Source: Planctomycetota bacterium (GTDB taxonomy: Bacteria > Planctomycetota > Phycisphaerae > Phycisphaerales > Zrk34). From it: a stretch of DNA of 64,000 bases. The stretch covers positions 1-64,000 of the forward strand of contig WGMD01000006.1 in the NCBI GenBank assembly GCA_016125255.1, read 5' to 3'. Both the position numbers and the translations under genes were made by a program. A model generated the notes under the pieces. The model saw only the letters and a program-made list of their open reading frames with translations, did no database searches and was not told the DNA's origin. Below are positions 51,710 to 59,099 of this stretch, piece after piece. Every line of letters starts with the position of its first letter. Position 1 is the first letter of the stretch.

Positions 51710-51925
51710 GGGGAGATTTTGTCGGATTTCGCACAGAGGTGACGCGATTAGCGCATGGGCGCGGCAAAAGCGCGCATGGGGCGGGCAAGGGCGTTTGTAA
51801 GTCGTTAAAACACGGCGCACCGGCGCGCCCAACCCCGGTGCGCCGGTGCGCACCGGACCGTCCGGTGCGCGCGAAGCGACGTGATGATGCGCGAAAGCGG
51901 GGTTATTACGGGTGAAAACGGGGGC
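51710..51925. other. Structured non-coding element, copy 2
   Basis: Contains AAGTCGTTAAAACACG, the 15-mer GCGCACCGGCGCGCC, a long GGTGCGCCGGTGCGCACCGG hairpin and GCGAAAGCGGGGTTATTACGGG. The same blocks in the same order occur at about 14190-14505, again directly 3' of a minus-strand gene. The nature of the element is unknown; ncRNA or repeat are both possible. Confidence 0.5.
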
Positions 51926-51988
51926 GCACGGCGCGGTCGAAATCGGCGAACATGGTCGAACGGGTGCGCGGGGTGCGGGCTTGAGGGG

Positions 51989-52642
51989 TCAGCCCCATTG
52001 GATGTTGTGTTCCTGGAGGTAGCGTTTCCAGTTGGTGCGGAGGTGGTAGAAGTCGTTGAAAGTCGAGGCGAGGAGGAAGGGGTTGGTGCGGCGTTCGTGA
52101 CCGATGGTCGAGTGCGGGGTCGGGCCGTAGTTGTGGCCGGGGTAGACCTCGGTTTCGTCGGGGAAGGTGAGGATTTTCTCGTGGAGATTGCGGTGGTGGA
52201 GCCGGGCCTGCTGCTGCGATTTGGACTTGCCGACGCCGCCGACGAACAGTTCGTCGCCGACAATCAGCTTGTCATGATCGCAGAGGAGGAGGATCGAGTC
52301 GGGGGCGTGACCGGGGCAGAAGGTGATTTTGATGGGGACGGAGCCGATGCGAATCGTCTGGCCATCGCGCAGGGGGCGATCGACGCCGGGGACGGTCTGG
52401 TAGGCGGCGAAGGGGGCGCCGGTCTTTCGGACGACGTCGGGAACACCGGCGATGTGGTCGTAGTGGGAATGGGTTCCAATGACCATGACGACATCGCATC
52501 GCAGCTCAGCGGCCCGGTCGAGGGGGATATAGGGGTTGTACCCGGGATCGACGATGGCGAGCTGACAGGTGTCCAGATCGCCGACGAGGTAGGAGAAGTT
52601 CTTGTCGCCGCCGACGTGAATCTGTTCGAAAAGCGTGCTCAT
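51989..52642 (-). CDS. Metallo-beta-lactamase-fold hydrolase (glyoxalase II / persulfide dioxygenase type)
   Basis: A 217-residue protein with the MBL zinc motif GTHSHYDHIAG (about residues 57-67), later histidine and aspartate ligands in FCPGHAPDS and LIVGDELF, and a final VYPGHNYGPT. It resembles glyoxalase II or ETHE1-like hydrolases that act on thioesters or persulfides in the cytoplasm. Its ATG immediately follows the stop of the upstream ExbD-like gene, with no gap, so it is the last gene of the stator-like operon. No functional link between MBL and stator is known to me. Confidence 0.82.
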   Translation of the reverse strand: MSTLFEQIHVGGDKNFSYLVGDLDTCQLAIVDPGYNPYIPLDRAAELRCDVVMVIGTHSHYDHIAGVPDVVRKTGAPFAAYQTVPGVDRPLRDGQTIRIGSVPIKITFCPGHAPDSILLLCDHDKLIVGDELFVGGVGKSKSQQQARLHHRNLHEKILTFPDETEVYPGHNYGPTPHSTIGHERRTNPFLLASTFNDFYHLRTNWKRYLQEHNIQWG

Positions 52643-53773
52643 TCAGTCAATGGTATCAATTGGCGGCGGATCGACACGGTTGGGGGCGGCCTCGGTGGAG
52701 TCGGGCGGACGGATCGTCTTGTCGGGCGGCGGCGGCGGCTCAGGGGGCCGGCCCTTGCACTTGATGTTGCCTTCGAGGCGGACGGACCATTCGCTGTTGA
52801 GGGTCATGGGCTCCCAGCCGGCCATCATGTCGGCGTCGGCGGCGATGGCGCGGGCGGCGATGTAGGTCTCGAAGCTGTCGGGCCAGACGAGATAGCGGGC
52901 GTACTGGGTGGTCTTATTGGCGGCACGGACGGCCTGCTGATAGTCGCTTTGCGGTGCGGAAAGCTGCTCGACGGTTTCGCCGGCGTCGGGTTTGCGGTCG
53001 AGGATCATGTAGGGCGTGTAGTTGTGAATCTTGATGCGGACACGAAAGTATTTGTCGCCGAGGGCATGGGTCTCGAAATAGTTGACGACGGCGTCGCAAT
53101 CGATTTCGCCCTTGGCATTGGGCGTCCCCCCCGCCTGCTGCACGCCGGTCTGCGCCACCAGCTCAAGCTGCGTCATATCCACCGGCAAAATCCGACCTTC
53201 GCGGCAGATGAACAGGATCGGCGTGGCCTCCGGCGGCGCAGGCCGGGGATTGGGCAGCGTGATGATCTTGGGCGCGGGCACCTGCATTTGCGGCGTCGTG
53301 TCGAGAATCGCCTTGAGCTTGGCGAGCTCCGCCTGTGCGCTGGAAATCTTACTCTCAAGATCGTGCGCATGCTTGCCGCGGTCATCGATGATCTTCTTGA
53401 CTTCCGCGGCGTCGATCTTGGCGTCGGGCTTCATCGAAAGCTCCTTTTTGAGCGCTTCGATGAGCTGGGTGATCTGCTGCAGGTCCGCCTGATCGTTGGC
53501 CACGCGGCGACCGACATCGCGCCATTGCTCGCGCAGCTGATCGAGCAGCGCCCGCAGACTGTCGGCGTCCTTTTCAGCGATGTCGAGCTTTTCGAGCGTG
53601 ACATTGAGCGAGGCGCTGGCGCTGACGCCGCGCGTCGAGACAATGCGTTTGACCGCATCGCCCACGCCCAACTGCGTCACCGCCAGCAGGATCACGAGGA
53701 TCCCCACGACATTCGTCATCGTGTCCAGCAGCGAATCGAGGCTGCCGCCGTGCTGTGTCTGGCGCAGTCGCAT
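52643..53773 (-). CDS. ExbD/MotB-like stator subunit with coiled coil, aspartate retained
   Basis: A 376-residue protein. The N-terminal anchor SLLDTMTNVVGILVILLAVT matches the ExbD transmembrane helix with the proton-carrying aspartate at residue 17. A long periplasmic coiled coil follows (about 55-150; KDADSLRALLDQLREQWRD, SKISSAQAELAKLK), then a globular C-terminal domain with TPILFICREGRILPVD and a proline-rich tail (EPPPPPDKTIRPPD). It should form proton-driven complexes with the ExbB-like protein encoded at the head of the operon. It lies three bases after a second ExbD-like gene. Confidence 0.72.
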   Translation of the reverse strand: MRLRQTQHGGSLDSLLDTMTNVVGILVILLAVTQLGVGDAVKRIVSTRGVSASASLNVTLEKLDIAEKDADSLRALLDQLREQWRDVGRRVANDQADLQQITQLIEALKKELSMKPDAKIDAAEVKKIIDDRGKHAHDLESKISSAQAELAKLKAILDTTPQMQVPAPKIITLPNPRPAPPEATPILFICREGRILPVDMTQLELVAQTGVQQAGGTPNAKGEIDCDAVVNYFETHALGDKYFRVRIKIHNYTPYMILDRKPDAGETVEQLSAPQSDYQQAVRAANKTTQYARYLVWPDSFETYIAARAIAADADMMAGWEPMTLNSEWSVRLEGNIKCKGRPPEPPPPPDKTIRPPDSTEAAPNRVDPPPIDTID

Positions 53774-53776
53774 GGG

Positions 53777-54607
53777 CTACTTCTTGATGAGGTCCTTGAA
53801 CATGGTCAGGTCGATCTTGCCCTGTCCGTACACGGGGAGCTTGCCGTTGCGGGCATAGCGGGAACGGGCGATGCCGCGGGCGACGAAATATGTCCCCAGT
53901 CCGTCTTCACGGATGAGGAAAATCACGGTTTCATCCTTGCCCGACGCCACGGCATCGAGCAGTTTCAGGAACGGCTCGCTCTTGGCCAGGTCGCCGCGAC
54001 GCACATGCACCGTATCGGCGCCTTCGTAGAGCACGACGCCGCCGGCATTGCACTCGACGAAGCGCGGCTTCAGGTCCGTGCCGCTGCCGCTGGGCAGGAT
54101 CGTCACCTGCGATTCCTCCGGCTTCTTCTTGCGGTCGGCGATTTCACGCTTGAGCGATTCGATCTTCTCCTGCAAGTCGCGCAACTCCGGTTCGAGTTCC
54201 ACGACGCGCAGGCGAAGGTCGTTGGCCTCCGCGAGCATCTGGGCGTTGTTGCCTTTGTTGGCGACGAGATTGCGAATCTGCTGCGTGCGCTCGGCTTCGA
54301 GGCGGGCCAGCTCGCTGCGCGCCGCCGCCACCTGCTGCCGCACATTCTCCGCCTCTTCGAGCAGTTTTTGCAGCCGCTGAATTTCCTCACGATCGCGATC
54401 GGATTGATTCGACACTTGCTTGAAATGATCGTCGCGGTCTTCCTGCTGCCGCATGAACAGGGCGGTCTGCGCCACGTGGCCCGGATCAATCTCGCCGAGC
54501 ACCATCGCCGTGATCATCAGCGTCAGCACGCCGATCACGCACGCCAAAATACTCAGGAAGGGAAACAGCGTGACGGGCGGTTCAGCAACCTGGCGGCGAC
54601 GCGCCAT
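53777..54607 (-). CDS. ExbD-like stator subunit lacking the membrane aspartate
   Basis: A 276-residue protein beginning MARRRQVAEPPVTLFPFLSI, with a transmembrane helix at about 13-38 (FLSILACVIGVLTLMITAMV). At the position of the ExbD aspartate it has serine 19. A periplasmic coiled coil follows (about 50-165; QRLQKLLEEAENVRQQVAAA, LEAERTQQIRNLVANKGNN), and a C-terminal globular domain with PRFVECNAGGVVLYEG and ETVIFLIREDGLGTYF resembling the fold of its partner. It starts two bases after the ExbB-like gene and is three bases before the aspartate-containing partner. It probably pairs with that partner to build an asymmetric stator. Confidence 0.72.
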   Translation of the reverse strand: MARRRQVAEPPVTLFPFLSILACVIGVLTLMITAMVLGEIDPGHVAQTALFMRQQEDRDDHFKQVSNQSDRDREEIQRLQKLLEEAENVRQQVAAARSELARLEAERTQQIRNLVANKGNNAQMLAEANDLRLRVVELEPELRDLQEKIESLKREIADRKKKPEESQVTILPSGSGTDLKPRFVECNAGGVVLYEGADTVHVRRGDLAKSEPFLKLLDAVASGKDETVIFLIREDGLGTYFVARGIARSRYARNGKLPVYGQGKIDLTMFKDLIKK

Positions 54608-54609
54608 GC

Positions 54610-56157
54610 TTACCCTCCTCCATGACGCTTGCTTAAGACCCCCTGCGGCAAATCGTCATCGGGCATTTCATCCACCGGCGATTCATGCACCGGCGACTCA
54701 TGCGCCGGCATCGACTCGCGCGACTCGAGCTTGATCTGCTTGTCGCCAAGCTGGCTCAGCACGCTGTTGAGCGAGCGCAGACCCACTTCCAGATTGGCGA
54801 AATAGCTCTTGAGCGCGTCGGCCGACGCGCGCATCGAACCGGCGATTTCCGACTGCACCGACTGCGTCTGCTCACGCAGGTCCGTCATCGCCGACTTCAT
54901 CTCGTCGACGACCTGCGGCACGAGGGCCGCGCCCGGGTTGACCGCGGCGACCATCTGATTGATCTGCTTGAGCCGCTCATCCTGCTCGCCGCGGTACTTC
55001 TCGTTGATCTGCGTCCATCCCTCAGCGACTTTCCGCGAGATGGCGTCGCCGACCGCTTCGTACTTCTGTCGCCATGCCTCCATCTCCGCATGGTGCGCCG
55101 CCAGGGCCTGATCGACCACCGCGCGAATCTCCGCCTGACGGTCCCCGGCGGGCGGAGTGGCGCCTTCGCCCTCCGGCTTGACCTCGTCATTGAGGCGTTT
55201 GAGCAGATTCTCGTTGCAGTATTCGTCGACCCAGTTGATCAGGTCCTCTTCGGACTTCTGAAGCGAACTGGCGGGGAAGGAAACAAGCAGACTCATCACC
55301 AGCGCGACGAGCGTGGTGTCGAACGCGGTGGCCAGGCCGCCGGTGACGTTGTTGAGCGATTCCTTGAGGACGCTGATGTCCTGCGCCTGGCCCATCGAGC
55401 CGTTGAACGAATTGACCGCGTCGGAGATGCCCACGACGGTGCCGATGAATCCGAGGATCGGAATGGCCCAGATGAAGACCTTGACGATGGTGTAGCTGCC
55501 CTGGACGCTGTTGGCGTCGATCTCGGATTGGGAGGCCATCATGGTGGCGACTTCGGGGTTGGACTTGCGGACCTGGAAATGTTCGAGGCCTCGCAGCACG
55601 CGATTGATCAGGAAGCTGTTGGACGCGCGGGCGGGGAGGGAGCGGATGTGCTCCATGAACTGATCGACGGTGCGGACATTGATGTCCTCGGAAATTTCGG
55701 TGGGCAGGACGTCAAAGAGCATGGCGTCCTTCTGGCGGCGAAGCTTGCGGGATTTGAAAAAGAGCATGACCACGGACCAGGCCATCAGGTACACCAGTGC
55801 GTAGCAGACCCACGCGCCGGTTTCCTGCTTGATGAAGAGCTTGCCGAAGTACGTGTGCTTGAAGGGGAAGAGGATGGTGTAGAAGGCGATGGTGATCACG
55901 ACGCCGATCATGGCGCTGGGCAGGAGCGTGACGTTGGTGCCGTCGGACCACTCGGCCTGCGTGCGTGCACTGGAGCGTTGCGACTTGCCGTTGGGGCCGC
56001 GCTTGCCGCGCGGCGTGGCGACGGGGATGTCGGCGGGGGTGACCTGCGGAACGGTGATGGCCTTATGGCAGTAAGGGCAACGGGCCTTGCGACCGACGTT
56101 TTCCTCGCTGACCTTCAGATTCTTTCCGCAGTGATCACACGGAAACTTGAAGTACAT
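54610..56157 (-). CDS. MotA/TolQ/ExbB-family proton channel with N-terminal zinc ribbon
   Basis: A 515-residue protein. A zinc ribbon with CxxC pairs (C7, C10, C27, C30; FPCDHCGKNLK, RCPYCHK) opens the protein, an unusual addition to this family. Two transmembrane helices (about 75-97 and 113-133) and the ExbB-type pair (about 221-247, FIWAIPILGFIGTVVGISDA; and 272-296, TAFDTTLVALVMSLLVSF) follow. The C-terminal third is a soluble helical region ending in a charged tail. It should form a proton channel with one or both ExbD-like partners encoded immediately downstream. A strong promoter with a 115-base leader precedes it. Confidence 0.85.
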   Translation of the reverse strand: MYFKFPCDHCGKNLKVSEENVGRKARCPYCHKAITVPQVTPADIPVATPRGKRGPNGKSQRSSARTQAEWSDGTNVTLLPSAMIGVVITIAFYTILFPFKHTYFGKLFIKQETGAWVCYALVYLMAWSVVMLFFKSRKLRRQKDAMLFDVLPTEISEDINVRTVDQFMEHIRSLPARASNSFLINRVLRGLEHFQVRKSNPEVATMMASQSEIDANSVQGSYTIVKVFIWAIPILGFIGTVVGISDAVNSFNGSMGQAQDISVLKESLNNVTGGLATAFDTTLVALVMSLLVSFPASSLQKSEEDLINWVDEYCNENLLKRLNDEVKPEGEGATPPAGDRQAEIRAVVDQALAAHHAEMEAWRQKYEAVGDAISRKVAEGWTQINEKYRGEQDERLKQINQMVAAVNPGAALVPQVVDEMKSAMTDLREQTQSVQSEIAGSMRASADALKSYFANLEVGLRSLNSVLSQLGDKQIKLESRESMPAHESPVHESPVDEMPDDDLPQGVLSKRHGGG

Positions 56158-56278
56158 GCCGGCACTCCGGGTGCGTCCTCTTCACCTAAAGCCCTCGCCG
56201 AACGGCTGCCCCATCCATGATAACACCGACAAACGCTCGGCAGACAAGGGCTTTCCCACACCCCCGTGTGAACACTCT

Positions 56279-56307
56279 ATTGTACAGGCCCCTTGGGATG
56301 ATGCCAA
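56279..56307 (-). promoter_or_regulatory. Promoter of the stator-like operon
   Basis: On the minus strand TTGGCA (56302-56307) and TACAAT (56279-56284) are separated by 17 bases. The transcript would have a leader of roughly 115 bases containing a GGAG site near the ATG. Confidence 0.7.
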
Positions 56308-56562
56308 GAAATAAGTTATGAATCGGACGCCGGTTTTGATGGCTCGCGCCCCGGCGTGTTCTGCTGTGCGTGCGTATCAATCGAGCGGCAGGCGCATCCA
56401 CGGTGTATCCCCAGCCACGCTGACAGCCCTCTCCGAAGCCAGCTCAGCCACCCCCGACGCTGCGGCCCCGCCTCGCATGCTTCATCCTTTATCGGCTTAT
56501 CCATCTTCACATTCTAGGATGCAACAAGGTCAAAATTGAAAATTGATTTCTCTCAAATCCTG

Positions 56563-56640
56563 AACCACCAGAGCACCAAGGAATGCTTTGTCGAGCGGAA
56601 ACCCCGTCATCATCTTGGTGCTCTTGGCGCCTCGGTGGTT
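56563..56640. repeat. Stuttered inverted element (ACCACCAGAGCACCAAGG words)
   Basis: The left arm ACCACCAGAGCACCAAGG pairs with the right arm CTTGGTGCTCTTGGCG and CCTCGGTGGTT across about 30 bases. It is the second example of the design found at 49598-49685. Confidence 0.75.
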
Positions 56641-56740
56641 ATTGCGAGGTCTCAATTTGCCATGGCCATTTTTCAGTCGGCATCCTCCATCGCTTTCGAA
56701 CCTTCTGCGTCCGCCGACTGGTATTCGATTCCCTGCACAG

Positions 56741-56746
56741 TAGAAT
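56741..56746 (+). promoter_or_regulatory. -10 box of metG
   Basis: TAGAAT ends nine bases before the ATG, implying a nearly leaderless transcript. No firm -35 is visible. Confidence 0.4.
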
Positions 56747-56755
56747 GACGCGACT

Positions 56756-58315
56756 ATGCCTCAATCCGCTCAAAAGTTCTACGTCACGACGCCGATCTAC
56801 TACGTCAATGACCGCCCGCACATCGGGCATCTCTACACGACGACGCTCGCCGACGTGCTCGCCCGTTACCACCGCCTGCGCGGCGACGATGTCTTCTTCC
56901 TGACCGGCACCGATGAACATGCCGCCAAGGTCGTCGACTCGGCCGCGCGCAACAATACGACCGCGCAGGAATGGGCCGACCGCAACGCCGCGGTGTTCGA
57001 GGCGACCTTCGCCAAACTGGGCATGACCAACGACGACTTCATCCGCACCTCGCAGGACCGTCACAAGTCGCGCGTCGTCGAATTCGTCCAGGCGCTCATG
57101 GACACCGGCGACGTCTACGACGGTCAGTACGTCGGTTGGTACGACGCCTCGCAGGAGGAGTACCTGCCGGAAAACAAGGCCAAGGAATACGACTACAAAA
57201 GCCCCGTCACGCACAAGCCGCTCGTCCGCAAGACCGAGAAGAATTACTTTTTCCGTCTGAGCAAGTATGGCGACAAGCTCACCGCCTTGCTCACCGAGAA
57301 CCCCGACTTCGTGCAGCCCGAATCGCGCCGCAACGAAGTGCTCGGCCGCCTGCGCGAAGGACTCAACGATGTACCCGTGAGTCGCACCGGCGCCGGCGGA
57401 TGGGGCATCGCCATGCCCGGCGACGATGCGCAGACGATCTACGTGTGGATCGACGCGCTCTTCAATTACCTGACGGCCGTCGACACGCCCGATCGCGCCA
57501 AGTACTGGCCGGCTGACGTGCACCTGATCGCCAAGGATATCCTCTGGTTCCACGCCGTCATCTGGCCCGCCATGCTCATGGCGCTCGACAAGCCCCTGCC
57601 CAGGCAGATCTATTCGCACAGCTTCTGGATCAGCGAGGGGCAGAAGATGTCCAAAAGTCTCGGGAATTTCATCGATCTGGAGAAGATCGACCAGTACGTC
57701 GCCGAGTTCTCCCTCGACGCGATGCGCTGGTTCCTCTGCACGCAAGGGCCCCTCGGCTCGACCGACTCGGACTTCTCGCACGACAAGTTCCTGGAGGTCT
57801 ACAACACGAACCTGGCCAACACGCTCGGCAACTGTGCCGCGCGCGTGACGAACATGATCGCGCGCTACTTCGACGGCAAGCTGCCCGCCCCCGTGCCCGG
57901 CTGTCATGACGACGAGGCCAAGCAGCTTCGCAACGCCGCCAGCGCGATGTTCGAGCAGGTCGACATGCTCTATTCGAAAGTCGCCGTCGCCAGCGCCAAT
58001 GACGCCGCCCTCAACGTCGTCCGCGCGATCGACAACTACATCGAGCAGACCCAGCCGTTCAAACTCGCCAAGGATGAATCCAAGCAGGATCGGCTGGGCA
58101 CGATTCTCTACAACTGCGCCGAGGCGCTTCGCATCGCGTCGCTGGGCCTCTGGCCCGTGCTGCCGGGCAAGATCGAACAGCTCTGGAAGCTTTTGGGCGT
58201 GCGCTATGACACACACAAGGGCGATCTGGCGGCCTGGTGCAAATGGGGCCGTCTTCAGGCCGGCACGCCCATCGCCAAAGGCGACCCGCTCTTCCCGCGC
58301 ATGAACGCCAAGTAA
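56756..58315 (+). CDS. metG: Methionyl-tRNA synthetase
   Basis: A 519-residue class I synthetase. The ATP motifs are PHIGHLYTTT (HIGH, residues 22-25) and KMSKSLGN (297-301). The connective peptide lacks the zinc-binding cysteines, so it is the zinc-free type, and the protein ends after the anticodon domain with no C-terminal tRNA-binding domain. It charges tRNA-Met in the cytoplasm. A -10 box lies very close to the ATG and no ribosome-binding site is visible. The next gene on the strand is pdxJ, with its own short promoter region. Confidence 0.95.
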   Translation: MPQSAQKFYVTTPIYYVNDRPHIGHLYTTTLADVLARYHRLRGDDVFFLTGTDEHAAKVVDSAARNNTTAQEWADRNAAVFEATFAKLGMTNDDFIRTSQDRHKSRVVEFVQALMDTGDVYDGQYVGWYDASQEEYLPENKAKEYDYKSPVTHKPLVRKTEKNYFFRLSKYGDKLTALLTENPDFVQPESRRNEVLGRLREGLNDVPVSRTGAGGWGIAMPGDDAQTIYVWIDALFNYLTAVDTPDRAKYWPADVHLIAKDILWFHAVIWPAMLMALDKPLPRQIYSHSFWISEGQKMSKSLGNFIDLEKIDQYVAEFSLDAMRWFLCTQGPLGSTDSDFSHDKFLEVYNTNLANTLGNCAARVTNMIARYFDGKLPAPVPGCHDDEAKQLRNAASAMFEQVDMLYSKVAVASANDAALNVVRAIDNYIEQTQPFKLAKDESKQDRLGTILYNCAEALRIASLGLWPVLPGKIEQLWKLLGVRYDTHKGDLAAWCKWGRLQAGTPIAKGDPLFPRMNAK

Positions 58316-58333
58316 CTTCGCGTCGTCCGTTGC

Positions 58334-58364
58334 TTGCATTTCCAGGGGCGCATCGCGCTATCAT
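58334..58364 (+). promoter_or_regulatory. pdxJ promoter candidate
   Basis: TTGCAT (58334-58339) and TATCAT (58359-58364) are separated by 19 bases; the ATG lies nine bases after the -10 box. Confidence 0.4.
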
Positions 58365-58373
58365 TGCCTCACC

Positions 58374-59099
58374 ATGATTGAACTGGGCGTCAACATCGAT
58401 CACGTCGCCACGCTCCGTCAGGCCCGCCGCGCCGCCGAGCCGGATCTTGTCGACGCCGCCGCTCAAGCCGAGCAAGGCGGGGCCGACTCGATCACGATCC
58501 ACCTCCGCGAAGATCGTCGCCACATTCAGGACCGCGATGTGCACGAATTGCGCAAGTCGGTGACGACGAAGCTTAATCTCGAGCTGAGTCTCGCGGACGA
58601 GATCGTCGGCATCGCCGCGCAGGTTCGCCCGGATCAGGCGACGCTCGTGCCGGAAAACCGCATGGAGATCACGACCGAAGGCGGTCTCGATCTGGTCGCG
58701 CACGGCGAGCGGACCCGCCGTGCGGTCGAAGTGCTCCGCTCGGCCGGGATTTTCGTCAGCGCGTTCATCGACCCCGACCGCCGGCAGGTCGAAGAAGCCG
58801 CGCAGCTTGGGTTTCAAGCCATTGAACTGCACACCGGCACGTACGCCAACGCCGTCGGCGCCGCCGCCGCCGAGCAGCTCGCCCGACTCGTCGAAGCGGG
58901 AGCGCTGGCTGTCGACCTCGGCCTCCGCCTGCACGCCGGTCACGGGCTCAACTACGTCAACACGCCGCCCGTCGCCGCGATTGATCAGATGGCGGAACTC
59001 AACATCGGCCACGCCATCGTGAGCCGCGCGGTCTTCGTCGGCTTGCGATCAGCCGTGCGCGAGATGAAGGATTTGATGGTCCGCAGCGTCGGCCAGTAA
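58374..59099 (+). CDS. pdxJ: Pyridoxine 5'-phosphate synthase
   Basis: A 241-residue TIM-barrel enzyme of standard length. The start MIELGVNIDHVATLRQAR contains the conserved NIDHVATLR signature, followed by GGADSITIHLREDRRHIQDRD and the active-site segments LVPENRMEITTEGG and ELHTGTYANA. It condenses 1-deoxyxylulose 5-phosphate with an amino-acetone phosphate to form pyridoxine phosphate, so vitamin B6 is made by the DXP-dependent route. The stop abuts the stop of the convergent membrane-protein gene with no intervening base, so no terminator fits between them. Confidence 0.97.
   Translation: MIELGVNIDHVATLRQARRAAEPDLVDAAAQAEQGGADSITIHLREDRRHIQDRDVHELRKSVTTKLNLELSLADEIVGIAAQVRPDQATLVPENRMEITTEGGLDLVAHGERTRRAVEVLRSAGIFVSAFIDPDRRQVEEAAQLGFQAIELHTGTYANAVGAAAAEQLARLVEAGALAVDLGLRLHAGHGLNYVNTPPVAAIDQMAELNIGHAIVSRAVFVGLRSAVREMKDLMVRSVGQ

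Larger units (their letters stand above)
56158..56755. other. 598-base divergent intergenic region
   Basis: No gene is seen. It contains the minus-strand promoter of the stator-like operon at its left, a stuttered inverted element at 56563-56640, and a TAGAAT box just before metG at its right end. The middle part (about 56330-56560) shows nothing recognisable. Confidence 0.6.

Noticed and set aside
51881-54625. A 914-codon plus-strand open frame across the stator operon
   Set aside because: The minus strand encodes four tightly packed genes with membrane helices, coiled coils and an HxHxDH motif; the plus-strand frame has no recognisable domain.
52643-56157. Zorya-like anti-phage defence system
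   Set aside because: There is a MotA/ExbB-like channel, but no ZorC, ZorD or ZorE partners and no OmpA-like peptidoglycan-binding domain on the ExbD-like proteins.
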